Below, one piece after another: positions 1 through 9,677 of a DNA stretch of 64,000 bases. The position numbers and the translations under genes are program-made. Below the pieces are notes generated by a model. That model searched no databases and had not been told where the DNA came from. It saw only the letters and a list, made by a program, of their open reading frames with translations. Source of the stretch: an uncultured Sphingomonadaceae bacterium (GTDB lineage: Bacteria > Pseudomonadota > Alphaproteobacteria > Sphingomonadales > Sphingomonadaceae); NCBI GenBank assembly GCA_947497315.1, contig CANMFX010000002.1, forward strand, positions 868,001 to 932,000. The letters are read 5' to 3'. Every line of letters begins with the position of its first letter. Position 1 is the stretch's first letter.

Positions 1-812
1 CTGCGGTGACACCGCAATATGTGACCGGTTTCAGCCCGGCGCGCGAACTGCCGATGATCTGGAAGATCGCCAAGGGATCGATCAAGAACAAGCTGTTGTT
101 TTTGCTGCCAGCGGCGGTTCTCCTCGGACAGTTTGCACCGTTTCTGATCCCGATCATCCTGATCCTTGGCGGGCTTTTTCTATGCTATGAAGCGGCTGAA
201 AAGGTGCTTGAGTGGCTTCATATTGATGAAACAACCAAGCATGACAAACCGGCCATTGTTGAAGGCGCTGGCCGCGAAGACGAAATGGTGTCCAGCGCCA
301 TCCGCACGGATTTCATCCTGTCCGCGGAGATAATGGCTATCGCCTTGTCAGAGGTCACGGATGAGGTCTGGTGGCAGCAGGGGATTATCCTTGCGCTTAT
401 AGGTATTGTGATAACAGTGGGCGTCTACGGCGTCGTCGCCTTGATCGTGAAAATGGATGATGTCGGGTTGCATCTGGCAACAGAAAATGAAGGTTTTGTT
501 GCCTCCTTCGGGCGCGGTCTGGTGGCGTTTATGCCGAAATTGCTGACCACTATCTCGATTATCGGGACGCTGGCCATGGCATGGGTTGGCGGTGGCTTGC
601 TGGTGCACAATATCGCAGCGGTAGGCTGGCATGGGCCCGAGCATCTTATCGAAGTTATTTCACATCCGCTGGTTGGCCTATTCCCTGAAACAGCACAGCT
701 ATTTGCCAGCGGAATCAACTTTGCGATATTGTCGGGTATAATGGGCGTTGCCATTGGCGCCGTGATTGCACCGCTGGTCCACAAGATCATTCCGCATGGA
801 AAAGCACATTAA
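1..812 (+). CDS. DUF808 (YedI-like) inner-membrane protein, 5' end off window
   Basis: The frame is open from the first base and reads ...AVTPQYVTGFSPARELP, an internal stretch typical of DUF808 proteins, so the GTG at position 6 is not the real start and about 40-50 residues lie upstream of the window. At least four hydrophobic segments are visible: two in the first third (around LLFLLPAAVLLG and FLIPIILILGGLFL), one near the middle and one near the C-terminus. The family is a bacterial inner-membrane group of unknown function. The downstream 72-aa membrane gene follows after 55 bases on the same strand. Function is not known; only the family call is supported. Confidence 0.85.
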   Translation, partial: AVTPQYVTGFSPARELPMIWKIAKGSIKNKLLFLLPAAVLLGQFAPFLIPIILILGGLFLCYEAAEKVLEWLHIDETTKHDKPAIVEGAGREDEMVSSAIRTDFILSAEIMAIALSEVTDEVWWQQGIILALIGIVITVGVYGVVALIVKMDDVGLHLATENEGFVASFGRGLVAFMPKLLTTISIIGTLAMAWVGGGLLVHNIAAVGWHGPEHLIEVISHPLVGLFPETAQLFASGINFAILSGIMGVAIGAVIAPLVHKIIPHGKAH

Positions 813-867
813 TGGTCAAATATCTGTCATTGTTGCATTCTGCCAGCCTTTTTGCTGAAGAAGTTCG

Positions 868-1086
868 ATGAGCATAAGCGCGGAGACTTTTCCATATTTC
901 TTGTTCGCAGCAGCCTTCATGTTTTGTCTGTCATGGATAAGCAGCCGGCAATCGGGCACAGTGAATATCGAATATGACATTGTCTCCAAGGATGAAGATA
1001 AAGATCTATACGAGTTTGGGCAGTGGTGGAAATTGATCATGGCGGCTATTCTGGTGGCAATAGGAATTTGGAGCGGATTGGACTAG
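868..1086 (+). CDS. Small two-helix membrane protein, unknown function
   Basis: A 72-residue protein with a hydrophobic segment at about residues 8-25 (FPYFLFAAAFMFCLSWI) and a second at the C-terminus (LIMAAILVAIGIW), separated by an acidic loop (about residues 38-50). It ends four bases before the methylmalonyl-CoA epimerase start, so it is probably co-transcribed with that gene. I do not recognise the family. Its position immediately before a metabolic operon is the only functional hint. The even codon use and tight spacing argue that it is a real gene. Confidence 0.6.
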   Translation: MSISAETFPYFLFAAAFMFCLSWISSRQSGTVNIEYDIVSKDEDKDLYEFGQWWKLIMAAILVAIGIWSGLD

Positions 1087-1089
1087 GAT

Positions 1090-1524
1090 ATGAAGCTTGG
1101 CAGATTTAATCATATCGGTGTCGTCACACCGTCCATCCCCGACAGCATCGTCCATTGGCGCGATGTCATGGGCGCGACGAAAATTCATGATCCGTTTGAC
1201 CTGCCAGCGCAGGGCGTGAAGGTTTGCTTCGTTGATACGCCAGCAGACGGGCCGAACAATGGCACCCAGATAGAATTGATAGAGCCACTGGGCGAGGACA
1301 GTCCTATCCATGGGTTCCTCGCGAAAAATCCATTGGGCGGACAGCATCATGTCTGTTTCGAAGTGCCTGACATCCATGCCGCCAAGGCTGAGTTCGAAGC
1401 CATGGGCAAGCGGGTCCTGGGCGAACCGCGTATCGGCGCGCATGGAACACTTATCTTTTTTGTGCATCCCAAGGATATGGGCGGGATGCTAACCGAGATA
1501 ATGGAAACTCCTAAGGATCACTAA
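1090..1524 (+). CDS. mce: Methylmalonyl-CoA epimerase
   Basis: A 144-residue single-domain VOC (glyoxalase/dioxygenase superfamily) protein. It converts (S)- to (R)-methylmalonyl-CoA between propionyl-CoA carboxylase and methylmalonyl-CoA mutase. Family features visible are the N-terminal FNHIGVV metal-ligand histidine, the mid-protein GGQHHVCFEV histidine, and the C-terminal acidic ligand in MLTEIME. Length matches the family (about 135-150). The ATG has AGGA a few bases upstream. The mutase and the carboxylase biotin subunit lie downstream on the same strand, which supports epimerase over other VOC enzymes. Confidence 0.93.
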   Translation: MKLGRFNHIGVVTPSIPDSIVHWRDVMGATKIHDPFDLPAQGVKVCFVDTPADGPNNGTQIELIEPLGEDSPIHGFLAKNPLGGQHHVCFEVPDIHAAKAEFEAMGKRVLGEPRIGAHGTLIFFVHPKDMGGMLTEIMETPKDH

Positions 1525-1594
1525 TCCACCACAGACAATACTATAAAGTTGATCCGGCATCGAACCGGCTTGACGCCACTCAAAGGGACAAAAT

Positions 1595-2380
1595 ATGGAA
1601 TTCGAGAATATCAAACTGGACATTGCCGATCAGGTGGCAATCATCACGCTGAACCAGCCAAGCCGCCTGAACGCTTGTTCTCTGGACATGGCAGATGATT
1701 TGTTACTGGCACTGGACAAGCTGGAGGATGCACGCGCTGTCATCATTACCGGTGAAGGGCGCGCCTTTTGTGCCGGTGCCGATCTGCAGGCCAAAGGCGG
1801 CGACAGCGCTTTGTCAGGTGGGCAGGGCTCCTATGCAGCGCTAAATCAGCACTATAACCCCCTGATGTTGAAACTCGCCAAGCTGGATATTCCGACCATC
1901 ACCGCGGTCAACGGCCCCGCCGCAGGCGTGGGTTGTTCCATTGCGCTGGCCAGTGACTTTGCCATTGCCGGTAAATCCGCCTATTTCTTGCAGGCCTTTG
2001 TCAATATTGGCCTGGTGCCCGATGGCGGCGCAAGCTGGATGCTTACCCGTTTGGTGGGCAAGGCCCGCGCCACCGAGATGATGATGCTCGGCGAAAAAGT
2101 TCCTGGCGAAAAAGCCGCAGATTGGGGATTGGTCTATAAATGTGTCGACGATGCAGCCTTGATGGATGAAGCCAATGTGCTGGCCAAACGGCTTGCCGGC
2201 GGTCCAACTGTCGCGCTGGGTGTCATGCGTCAAAATCTGGCCGCGGCGCTGGAAAGCGACTATGCTTCAGCCTTGTTGAAAGAAGCGGAGGGACAGCGAC
2301 TGGCCGGTGACAGCAACGATGCACGCGAAGGTGCAATAGCTTTCCTTCAGAAACGGAAAGCCGAATTTAAGGGCGAATAA
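1595..2380 (+). CDS. Enoyl-CoA hydratase/isomerase family protein
   Basis: A 261-residue crotonase-fold protein. The oxyanion-hole motifs are present as [11 protein letters not shown] (about residues 57-67) and [19 protein letters not shown] (about residues 107-125). The residue after the second loop region resembles the PaaG-like isomerase/hydratase group, but the substrate cannot be decided from sequence. Its stop codon shares one base with the mutase start (TAATG), so the two are translationally linked. Possible roles are hydration or isomerisation of short-chain acyl-CoA feeding propionyl-CoA metabolism, or a methylmalonyl-CoA-decarboxylase-like reaction. I infer a link to this pathway from position only. 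Confidence 0.85.
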   Translation: MEFENIKLDIADQVAIITLNQPSRLNACSLDMADDLLLALDKLEDARAVIITGEGRAFCAGADLQAKGGDSALSGGQGSYAALNQHYNPLMLKLAKLDIPTITAVNGPAAGVGCSIALASDFAIAGKSAYFLQAFVNIGLVPDGGASWMLTRLVGKARATEMMMLGEKVPGEKAADWGLVYKCVDDAALMDEANVLAKRLAGGPTVALGVMRQNLAAALESDYASALLKEAEGQRLAGDSNDAREGAIAFLQKRKAEFKGE

Positions 2381-4518
2381 TGACTGACAAACCGACGATT
2401 GAAGACTGGAAAGCGCTCGCTGACAAAGAGGTTAAAGGGCGTGACCTGACATGGGAAACGCCAGAAGGCATCGCCGTTAAACCGCTATATACGGCTGACG
2501 ATGCTGGTAATCCGGGTCTCCCTGGCTTTGGGCCTTTTACGCGCGGTGTGAAGGCCAGCATGTACGCCGGTCGCCCGTGGACCATTCGTCAATATGCTGG
2601 CTTCTCTACCGCCGAAGAGTCCAATGCCTTCTATCGTCGTAATCTCGCTGCTGGTCAGAAAGGTCTCTCGGTAGCTTTCGACCTTGCGACCCATCGCGGC
2701 TATGACAGCGACCACCCTCGGGTTGTCGGCGATGTCGGTAAAGCTGGCGTCGCGATTGACAGTATCGAGGATATGAAAATCCTGTTCGACGGAATTCCGC
2801 TCGATACCATGTCGGTTTCGATGACCATGAACGGGGCGGTTATTCCGTGTCTGGCCTTCTATATCGTTGCTGCAGAAGAGCAGGGCGTTTCCCAGAACAA
2901 GCTTGCGGGCACGATCCAGAATGACATTCTCAAAGAATTCATGGTCCGCAACACCTACATCTATCCGCCTGCGCCATCGATGCGGATTATCTCGGATATT
3001 ATAGCCTATACGTCCGAGCATATGCCGAAATTCAACAGCATTTCGATCAGCGGCTATCATATGCATGAAGCCGGTGCGACGGCGGTGCAGGAACTGGCCT
3101 TCACGATTGCGGATGGCCGGGAATATGCGAAACAGGCTATGGCGACGGGGCTCGACATTGACGCATTTGCAGGCCGCCTGAGTTTCTTTTTCGGCATCGG
3201 AATGAACTTCTTCATGGAAGTCGCCAAATTACGTGCAGCCCGGACCTTGTGGCATCGCGTGATGACCGATCTCGGCGCACAATCGGAACGCTCCAAGATG
3301 TTGCGGACCCATTGCCAGACATCAGGCGTTTCGCTGACTGAGCAGGATCCCTATAACAACGTTATTCGCACAACCATCGAAGCTATGGCCGCTACATTGG
3401 GCGGAACCCAATCGCTTCACACCAATGCGCTTGATGAAGCCATTGCGCTACCCACCGACTTTTCCGCCCGTATCGCGCGTAACACGCAGATAGTTTTGCA
3501 AGAAGAAGCGGGCATAACGAAGGTCGTCGATCCACTGGGCGGAAGCTACTATATCGAAGCCCTGACCGATGAGCTGGTCGAAAAGGCCTGGGAGATTATC
3601 GAACGGGTTGAAAGTGAAGGCGGCATGGCCAAAGCCGTGGCCGATGGCTGGCCAAAGGGCATGATCGAGGAAGCCGCTGCCGGTCGGCAGGCCCGGGTAG
3701 ACAAAGGCGATGATGTCATTGTCGGCGTGAACAAATATGTTCTGGAAGACGAGGATCAGCTCGAAACACTCGATATCGACAATGCCAGAGTCCGGCAGGG
3801 CCAAATTGCACGCCTCGACAAGATGCGCAAAGAACGCGATGAAGAGGCATGTCAGGCTGCTCTAAAAGCCATTACCGAAGGCGCCAAGGCCGATGGTAAC
3901 ATGCTCGCTCTTGCGGTCGATGCTGCACGCAAACGCGCTTCTCTCGGAGAAATATCCGATGCCATGGAAGCTGCCTTTGGCCGGTACGCAACCAAGCCGA
4001 CACCGGTAAAAGGCATTTACGGGGCAGCCTATGAAGGCGACCCGCAATATGCGCTGGTGGTCGACGGTGTGGATGCTGTTTCGCAGCGTCTCGGCCGTAA
4101 GCCAAAAATCCTTGTCGCCAAAATGGGACAGGATGGCCATGATCGCGGGGCCAATGTCGTTTCGAGTGCCTTTACCGACATGGGCTTTGATGTGATTTCC
4201 GGACCCTTGTTCCAGACACCGGGCGAAACCCGCGATCTGGCTTTGTCGGAGAATGTTGACGCTGTGGGTGCTTCCAGTCTGGCCGCCGGGCACAAGACGC
4301 TTATTCCTGAACTGGTTCAAATGCTGAAGGATTCCGGGCGCAGCGATATCAAGGTTTTTGCAGGCGGCGTTATCCCTCCACAGGACTATGAATTCCTTCG
4401 CAAATCAGGAGTTGTCGGAATCTATGGACCGGGGAGCAATATTGTGGAATGTGCCGCAGATATCTTGCGCCTACTGGGCCACAATATGCCACCAGAGACT
4501 GAGGAAGCCGCTGAATGA
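2380..4518 (+). CDS. scpA: Methylmalonyl-CoA mutase, single-chain with B12 domain
   Basis: A 712-residue adenosylcobalamin-dependent mutase that interconverts (R)-methylmalonyl-CoA and succinyl-CoA. The N-terminal TIM-barrel part runs to about residue 520, with the typical TIRQYAGF substrate-binding segment and the [10 protein letters not shown] stretch. The C-terminal cobalamin-binding domain carries the DGHDRG motif (DxHxxG, histidine as lower axial ligand, about residues 585-590) and a later GGVIP segment. Both domains are in one chain, as in the ScpA type and unlike two-subunit mutases. It overlaps bioB by four bases (ATGA). No MeaB chaperone gene is in the window. Confidence 0.96.
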   Translation: MTDKPTIEDWKALADKEVKGRDLTWETPEGIAVKPLYTADDAGNPGLPGFGPFTRGVKASMYAGRPWTIRQYAGFSTAEESNAFYRRNLAAGQKGLSVAFDLATHRGYDSDHPRVVGDVGKAGVAIDSIEDMKILFDGIPLDTMSVSMTMNGAVIPCLAFYIVAAEEQGVSQNKLAGTIQNDILKEFMVRNTYIYPPAPSMRIISDIIAYTSEHMPKFNSISISGYHMHEAGATAVQELAFTIADGREYAKQAMATGLDIDAFAGRLSFFFGIGMNFFMEVAKLRAARTLWHRVMTDLGAQSERSKMLRTHCQTSGVSLTEQDPYNNVIRTTIEAMAATLGGTQSLHTNALDEAIALPTDFSARIARNTQIVLQEEAGITKVVDPLGGSYYIEALTDELVEKAWEIIERVESEGGMAKAVADGWPKGMIEEAAAGRQARVDKGDDVIVGVNKYVLEDEDQLETLDIDNARVRQGQIARLDKMRKERDEEACQAALKAITEGAKADGNMLALAVDAARKRASLGEISDAMEAAFGRYATKPTPVKGIYGAAYEGDPQYALVVDGVDAVSQRLGRKPKILVAKMGQDGHDRGANVVSSAFTDMGFDVISGPLFQTPGETRDLALSENVDAVGASSLAAGHKTLIPELVQMLKDSGRSDIKVFAGGVIPPQDYEFLRKSGVVGIYGPGSNIVECAADILRLLGHNMPPETEEAAE

Positions 4519-5546
4519 CCGAAAATAAAACGAGTGACGCAAGCGAGACCGCAGTAAGACAAGACTGGTCGCGCGAAGAAATTGCGGAGCTTTTCGACCT
4601 GCCATTTGATGAACTGGTTTTCCAGGCTGCTACTGTGCACCGGCAACATCACACACCCGGTCAGGTGCAATTGTCCACGTTGCTCTCCATAAAAACCGGT
4701 GGATGCCCGGAAGATTGCGGCTATTGCAACCAGTCCGCCCTGGCCGAAAGCGGCCTGAAGGCAGAAAAGTTGCTCGATGTGCGCTCGGTGCTACAAACAG
4801 CGGCGCAGGCCAAAGATCGCGGTTCATCCCGCTTTTGCATGGGTGCCGCATGGCGCAATCCCAAAGATCGCGACATGCCTGCCATTATAGAAATGGTCAA
4901 AGGTGTGCGTCAGATGGGAATGGAAACCTGCATGACGCTGGGTATGCTGACCAAGAAGCAATCCGAAATGCTGTCGGAAGCCGGTCTGGATTATTATAAT
5001 CACAATATCGATACATCACCTGAATATTATGAAAAGGTGATCACAACGCGCGTCTTTGGCGATCGTTTGGAAACACTAGAGAATGTGCGTGAGAGCGGCA
5101 TAAATGTCTGTTCCGGCGGAATCGTCGGAATGGGCGAAACCCGCGAAGATCGCGTTGGTTTTGTTCACGCGCTGGCGACACTGCCCAAGCATCCGGAAAG
5201 CGTGCCGGTCAACGCGCTGGTTCCTGTGAAGGGCACAGTGCTCGGCGATATGCTGGCCGATACCCCGTTGGCGAAAATCGACGATATTGAATTTGTTCGC
5301 ACAATCGCAGTGGCACGGATTACCATGCCCGCATCGATGGTACGCTTATCCGCTGGACGAGAATCCATGTCGGAAAGCACACAGGCACTTTGCTTTATGG
5401 CAGGGGCTAACAGCATCTTTACCGGTGACAAATTGCTGACGACCGGCAATGCTGGTGACGATGCGGATGAAGCGATGTTTGAGAAATTGGGGCTGGTGCC
5501 GATGGAAGCGGAACAGCGGGATATTGTGCTGGAGGCGGCTGAATGA
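4515..5546 (+). CDS. bioB: Biotin synthase
   Basis: A 343-residue radical SAM enzyme that inserts sulfur into dethiobiotin. The radical SAM cluster motif CPEDCGYC (CxxxCxxC) is at about residues 60-67, followed by the QSA segment typical of BioB. The YYNHNIDTS and [12 protein letters not shown] motifs and the C-terminal region with the arginine (RLSAGRESM) for the [2Fe-2S] cluster are present. It is joined by ATGA overlaps to the mutase before it and the 114-aa gene after it. The other bio genes are absent here, so bioB sits apart from them and next to the biotin-dependent carboxylase gene. Confidence 0.97.
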   Translation: MTENKTSDASETAVRQDWSREEIAELFDLPFDELVFQAATVHRQHHTPGQVQLSTLLSIKTGGCPEDCGYCNQSALAESGLKAEKLLDVRSVLQTAAQAKDRGSSRFCMGAAWRNPKDRDMPAIIEMVKGVRQMGMETCMTLGMLTKKQSEMLSEAGLDYYNHNIDTSPEYYEKVITTRVFGDRLETLENVRESGINVCSGGIVGMGETREDRVGFVHALATLPKHPESVPVNALVPVKGTVLGDMLADTPLAKIDDIEFVRTIAVARITMPASMVRLSAGRESMSESTQALCFMAGANSIFTGDKLLTTGNAGDDADEAMFEKLGLVPMEAEQRDIVLEAAE

Positions 5547-5887
5547 GAGACTTTAAAGTCGTGAATGTGCCCGCGATGTTAGAACAACTTGTCACCGTAA
5601 CTGACGAAGACAGCAATACGTGTATTGATAAAGAGTGGAATCAAGAATCGGCTTTGACACAATACGTATTGGCCGAATTTCTTGCCGATAAAAAATTACT
5701 TTTGGAGCTGCAAGCCATTGTCCGGAAACCTGATCTTGTTATCAATTGGACGGAACTAACGGAAACAGGGCAAAAGTTTATTAAAGATAATTTACACAAA
5801 TGGCTGAATACTGTCGATACTACCGGAATTACAGAATTGAAAATGAGAGAAAAACTAGAGCGTCGATGGAAGAAATTCGGAATTTGA
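5543..5887 (+). CDS. Unknown 114-aa protein in the propionyl-CoA operon
   Basis: A 114-residue protein, rich in Leu, Lys and Glu and apparently all helical, with no membrane segment or signal peptide. It starts inside the bioB stop (ATGA), so translational coupling is likely. Its base composition is more AT-rich than bioB and pccA, which could mean a later arrival. The C-terminal half carries a run of charged helices ending in a basic tail (ERRWKKFGI). I do not recognise the family. Possible roles are an accessory or toxin-like small protein, but nothing in the sequence decides this. Confidence 0.6.
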   Translation: MRDFKVVNVPAMLEQLVTVTDEDSNTCIDKEWNQESALTQYVLAEFLADKKLLLELQAIVRKPDLVINWTELTETGQKFIKDNLHKWLNTVDTTGITELKMREKLERRWKKFGI

Positions 5888-5931
5888 TGGTGTCTCTCTT
5901 TCGATTGGATATTAGAACTACAAAATATAAT

Positions 5932-6012
5932 CGTCATGCTGAACTTGATCCAGCATCCGGAGCGGCAATCGCTGCGTTCAACTCTGGACCCCGGATCAAG
6001 TCCGGGGTGACG
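5932..6012. repeat. Inverted pair of REP-like palindromic units
   Basis: Two units of about 27 bases, at 5932-5958 and 5986-6012, are inverted copies of one pattern. Both share CGTCA...ACTTGATCC...TCC when the second is read on the minus strand. The second forms a strong hairpin, CCCCGGA-TCAAG-TCCGGGG. The pair lies just before the pccA ribosome-binding site. This type of REP doublet between genes is common in alphaproteobacteria; a role in transcript ending or stability is an inference. Confidence 0.75.
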
Positions 6013-6028
6013 ATCTGAGGGGATCGTC

Positions 6029-7999
6029 ATGTTTAAAAAAATTCTAATCGCAAACCGCGGTGAAATTGCTTGCCGGGTCATCCGGACTGCTCAGAAAATG
6101 GGCATCAAGACGGTTACCGTCTATTCCGATGCGGATGCGCGGGCACCGCATGTGCGGATGGCTGATGAGGCCGTGCATATCGGCCCATCTCCGGCGGCTG
6201 AATCCTATTTGATCGCAGACAAGATTATCGCCGCCTGTAAGGAAACCGGCGCGGAAGCCGTCCATCCGGGCTATGGTTTTCTGTCCGAACGCACCAGCTT
6301 TCCGGAACAACTCGCAGAACATGACATCGCCTTTATCGGACCGCCGCCCAATGCCATTGCCGCGATGGGTGACAAGATTGAGTCCAAAAAACTGGCTGAG
6401 GAGGCCGGTGTCAGCGTCGTTCCAGGGCATATCGGTGAAATCGACGACACCGAACATGCTGTAAAAATCTCCGGTGAAATCGGCTATCCCGTGATGATGA
6501 AAGCCAGTGCTGGCGGCGGCGGCAAGGGTATGCGCCTTGCATGGAATGAAAAAGATGTCCGCGAAGGCTTTGAAGCCACCAAGCGCGAAGGCTTAGCGAG
6601 TTTCGGCGATGATCGCGTGTTTATCGAGAAATTTATCGAACAACCACGCCATATCGAAATTCAGGTGCTCGGCGACAAGCATGGCAATGTCCTCTATCTC
6701 GGCGAACGCGAATGTTCTATCCAGCGGCGGCATCAGAAGGTCGTCGAAGAAGCGCCATCTCCCTTTGTTGATCCAGAGATGCGCAAGAAAATGGGTGAAC
6801 AGGCTGTCGCTCTGTCCAAAGCGGTTGATTATCACAGCGCCGGTACGGTTGAACTCATCGTCGGTGCGGACAAGAGCTTCTATTTCCTCGAAATGAACAC
6901 CCGGCTTCAGGTCGAGCATCCGGTGACGGAATATATTACCGGCCTTGATCTGGTGGAGCAGATGATCCGTGTTGCTTATGGCGAAAAACTGCCGCTGACC
7001 CAGGATGAGGTCACACTGACCGGTTGGGCGGTTGAAAACCGCGTCTATGCCGAAGATCCTTATCGTAACTTCCTGCCTTCCACGGGCCGTCTGGTGCGGT
7101 ATAATCCACCAGAAGCCGAGGAAGGCATACGCGTGGATGATGGTGTTGCCGAAGGCGGCGAAGTGTCGATCTTCTACGACCCGATGATTGCCAAGCTTAT
7201 CACCTATGGCGAAACCCGTATCGAAGCGATTGATCGCCAGATTGATGCGCTGAACCGGTTTGAGATTATTGGCCCGGGTCACAATATCGATTTTCTGTCA
7301 GCACTAATGCAGCACGAACGGTTCCGTGATGGCAATATCACCACCAATTTCATTGCCGAGGAATATCCTGATGGTTTTCAGGGCGCTCCGGCATCGGAAG
7401 AATTGCATCGCAATCTTGCCGCCATCGCTGCTTTTGCGGCCACTGCCTATGCCGATCGTGCGCGCCGGATTGACAATCAATTGGGACAGCGTTTGCAGCC
7501 TCCCGCTGATTGGGAGGTCAAAATTGGCGATAGCGTGCAGCAGGTTTCCGTGTCCGAGGATGGTATTTTGGTGGATGACAAGGATGTGGATCTGTCCGTC
7601 GCCTATACGCCAGGTGACAGCCTGATATTGGCGAGTATTGGCGAAGAACCGCTGTCTGTCAAAATCGCAAAAACTGCCAATGGCTTTGCGCTCAACACGC
7701 ATGGCGCGACCCACAAAGTGCAGGTTTTGCCTGCACATATCGCACAACATGCCGTGCATATGATCGAAAAGATTCCGCCCGACCTTTCCAAATATCTGCT
7801 TTGTCCAATGCCGGGCCTGCTAGTGGCGCTGCACGTCAAAGAAGGCGACAAGGTCGAAGAAGGCCAGCCCCTTGCGGTTGTCGAGGCGATGAAAATGGAA
7901 AATATCCTGCGTGCAGAGAAAAATGCAGTCGTGAAATCCGTTGAGGCAGAACAAGGGGATAGCCTTGCCGTCGATGCGGTGATACTCGAACTGGAATAA
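6029..7999 (+). CDS. pccA: Acetyl/propionyl-CoA carboxylase alpha subunit
   Basis: A 656-residue biotin-carboxylase plus biotin-carrier chain. The biotin carboxylase domain begins FKKILIANRGEIACRV and carries the glycine-rich ATP lid (ASAGGGGKGMR, about residues 158-168) and the EMNTRLQVEHPVTE catalytic segment. The C-terminal BCCP domain has the biotinylation motif EAMKMEN at about residues 620-626. With mce and the mutase close by, propionyl-CoA is the most likely substrate. The beta (carboxyltransferase) subunit gene is not in this window. A GAGGGGA ribosome-binding site precedes the ATG and follows directly on a REP doublet. Confidence 0.94.
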   Translation: MFKKILIANRGEIACRVIRTAQKMGIKTVTVYSDADARAPHVRMADEAVHIGPSPAAESYLIADKIIAACKETGAEAVHPGYGFLSERTSFPEQLAEHDIAFIGPPPNAIAAMGDKIESKKLAEEAGVSVVPGHIGEIDDTEHAVKISGEIGYPVMMKASAGGGGKGMRLAWNEKDVREGFEATKREGLASFGDDRVFIEKFIEQPRHIEIQVLGDKHGNVLYLGERECSIQRRHQKVVEEAPSPFVDPEMRKKMGEQAVALSKAVDYHSAGTVELIVGADKSFYFLEMNTRLQVEHPVTEYITGLDLVEQMIRVAYGEKLPLTQDEVTLTGWAVENRVYAEDPYRNFLPSTGRLVRYNPPEAEEGIRVDDGVAEGGEVSIFYDPMIAKLITYGETRIEAIDRQIDALNRFEIIGPGHNIDFLSALMQHERFRDGNITTNFIAEEYPDGFQGAPASEELHRNLAAIAAFAATAYADRARRIDNQLGQRLQPPADWEVKIGDSVQQVSVSEDGILVDDKDVDLSVAYTPGDSLILASIGEEPLSVKIAKTANGFALNTHGATHKVQVLPAHIAQHAVHMIEKIPPDLSKYLLCPMPGLLVALHVKEGDKVEEGQPLAVVEAMKMENILRAEKNAVVKSVEAEQGDSLAVDAVILELE

Positions 8000-8024
8000 T
8001 CAAAACGCCTTGGGGAGGGCAAAT

Positions 8025-9662
8025 ATGGCCAGTGAAGCAGCGGTTGCAATGCAACGCGAACCGACCGACAAAGAAATCAAGCTCGTTATTGGCGCTTCGT
8101 CTGCCGGAACGATTTTCGAATGGTATGATTTCTTTATCTACGGAACGCTCGCTAGCCTTATTGGGGCGGCATTTTTTCCAGCAGGAAACGAAACACTCCA
8201 GATATTGCTTGTTTGGGCGGGTTTTGCGATTGGCTTTGGGTTCCGTCCCCTCGGTGCAATTCTCTTTGGCTATCTGGGTGATCAGCTCGGTCGAAAATAT
8301 ACGTTTATCGCGACAGTCACACTAATGGGAATCGCCACTGCAGGGGTTGGTTTCATTCCTAGCGCTGAAACAATTGGCCTGTGGGCACCCGCAATTGTTA
8401 TCCTACTGAGGATATTACAAGGCCTCGCATTGGGCGGTGAGTATGGCGGCGCTGCTATATATGTTGCCGAACATGCGCCGACTGAAAAGCGTGGCTATTA
8501 TACCAGCTTCATTCAGGCCAGCGTGGTCGGCGGATTCGTTCTTTCGATTGCAGTGGTCTTAGCCTGTCGTTTCCTGATCCCGGAAGAGGCATTCAACGCC
8601 TGGGGATGGCGTGTCCCATTTCTGCTATCGATTATCTTGCTGGCCATTTCGCTGTGGATGCGGTTTAAATTGAACGAAAGTCCTGTGTTTCAGGCCATGA
8701 AGGCTGAAGGAAAAACCTCTAAAAACCCTTTTGTCGAAAGCTTTGTTTATCCGGGCAACAAAAAACGACTTTTCGTAGTTTTGTTCGGGGTCACCGGAAT
8801 TTTGACCACCATCTGGTATACCGCCTTTTTCTCCGGCATGTCTTTCTTGCGGGGGCCAATGAATGTCGATGATTTGACCGTTGAACTGATCCTGTTTTTC
8901 TCTGGTCTTATCTCCATGTCATTTTACCTTCTGGTTGGTAAATGGTCGGACAAGGTGGGGCGAAAAAAGCCGATCATCGTCGGTGCCATCCTGTCTCTTC
9001 TGCTTCTTTTTCCAACCTTTTGGGGCTTGGGACAACTCGCCAATCCTGGCTTAGCAGCGGCTTCGGAAGCGACACCCGTCCGTGTAGAAGGTACCGGCTG
9101 TAGCACTGATCCCTTTGCGGAACTGTTTGACCGTGAGCAGAGCGATTGCGGCAAGATATTGGAAACGTTGACAGCCGCTGGAGTTGCTTATTCTGTTTCG
9201 GATGCATCAGAACTGAAACTTTTTGCAGGCAACGAAGAAATAGCAATCAACATCGCTTGGCTCAACGATGGCACGGCAAGGCGGGATGGCATTCGAGGAG
9301 CGCTTAGTGACTTCGGCTTTGATTTCTCCGAGCAACAACCAGGCTCCATGCGCATATTGGGAATAGTCGCAATATTGCTCGTTTTGGGCGCGCTCAGCGC
9401 GCTGACATATGGGTCAGTAGCGGCCTTGCTGGCTGAGATGTTTCCACCAAAAATTCGCTATAGCTCCATGTCGATACCCTATCATATCGGCGCGGGATAT
9501 CTCGGCGGTTTCTTGCCGCTGATTGCGGGCTACATCGTTGCGCGGTCGGGTGATGTCTATGCTGGGCTCTGGTACACATGGGTCGTCGTTGCATTTGGTG
9601 TTATCGTGGCATGGTGGGGGATTCCCAACGATCCCGAAGCGGCACTCGACGAAGCACATTAA
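8025..9662 (+). CDS. MFS transporter, metabolite:H+ symporter family, with periplasmic insert
   Basis: A 545-residue MFS permease of the MHS type: FEWYDFFIYG in helix 1, the GYLGDQLGRK loop signature, and the second-half loop GKWSDKVGRK. I start it at the ATG at 8025 because GGGGAGGG lies just upstream; the in-frame TTG at 8010 precedes that site. Odd feature: between predicted helices 9 and 10 there is a soluble stretch of about 100 residues containing two cysteines spaced as C-x16-C. By topology this would be periplasmic. The gene follows pccA by 25 bases, suggesting uptake of a carboxylate feeding this pathway, but the substrate is unknown. Confidence 0.88.
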   Translation: MASEAAVAMQREPTDKEIKLVIGASSAGTIFEWYDFFIYGTLASLIGAAFFPAGNETLQILLVWAGFAIGFGFRPLGAILFGYLGDQLGRKYTFIATVTLMGIATAGVGFIPSAETIGLWAPAIVILLRILQGLALGGEYGGAAIYVAEHAPTEKRGYYTSFIQASVVGGFVLSIAVVLACRFLIPEEAFNAWGWRVPFLLSIILLAISLWMRFKLNESPVFQAMKAEGKTSKNPFVESFVYPGNKKRLFVVLFGVTGILTTIWYTAFFSGMSFLRGPMNVDDLTVELILFFSGLISMSFYLLVGKWSDKVGRKKPIIVGAILSLLLLFPTFWGLGQLANPGLAAASEATPVRVEGTGCSTDPFAELFDREQSDCGKILETLTAAGVAYSVSDASELKLFAGNEEIAINIAWLNDGTARRDGIRGALSDFGFDFSEQQPGSMRILGIVAILLVLGALSALTYGSVAALLAEMFPPKIRYSSMSIPYHIGAGYLGGFLPLIAGYIVARSGDVYAGLWYTWVVVAFGVIVAWWGIPNDPEAALDEAH

Positions 9663-9677
9663 ACTGACTATCGCCAC

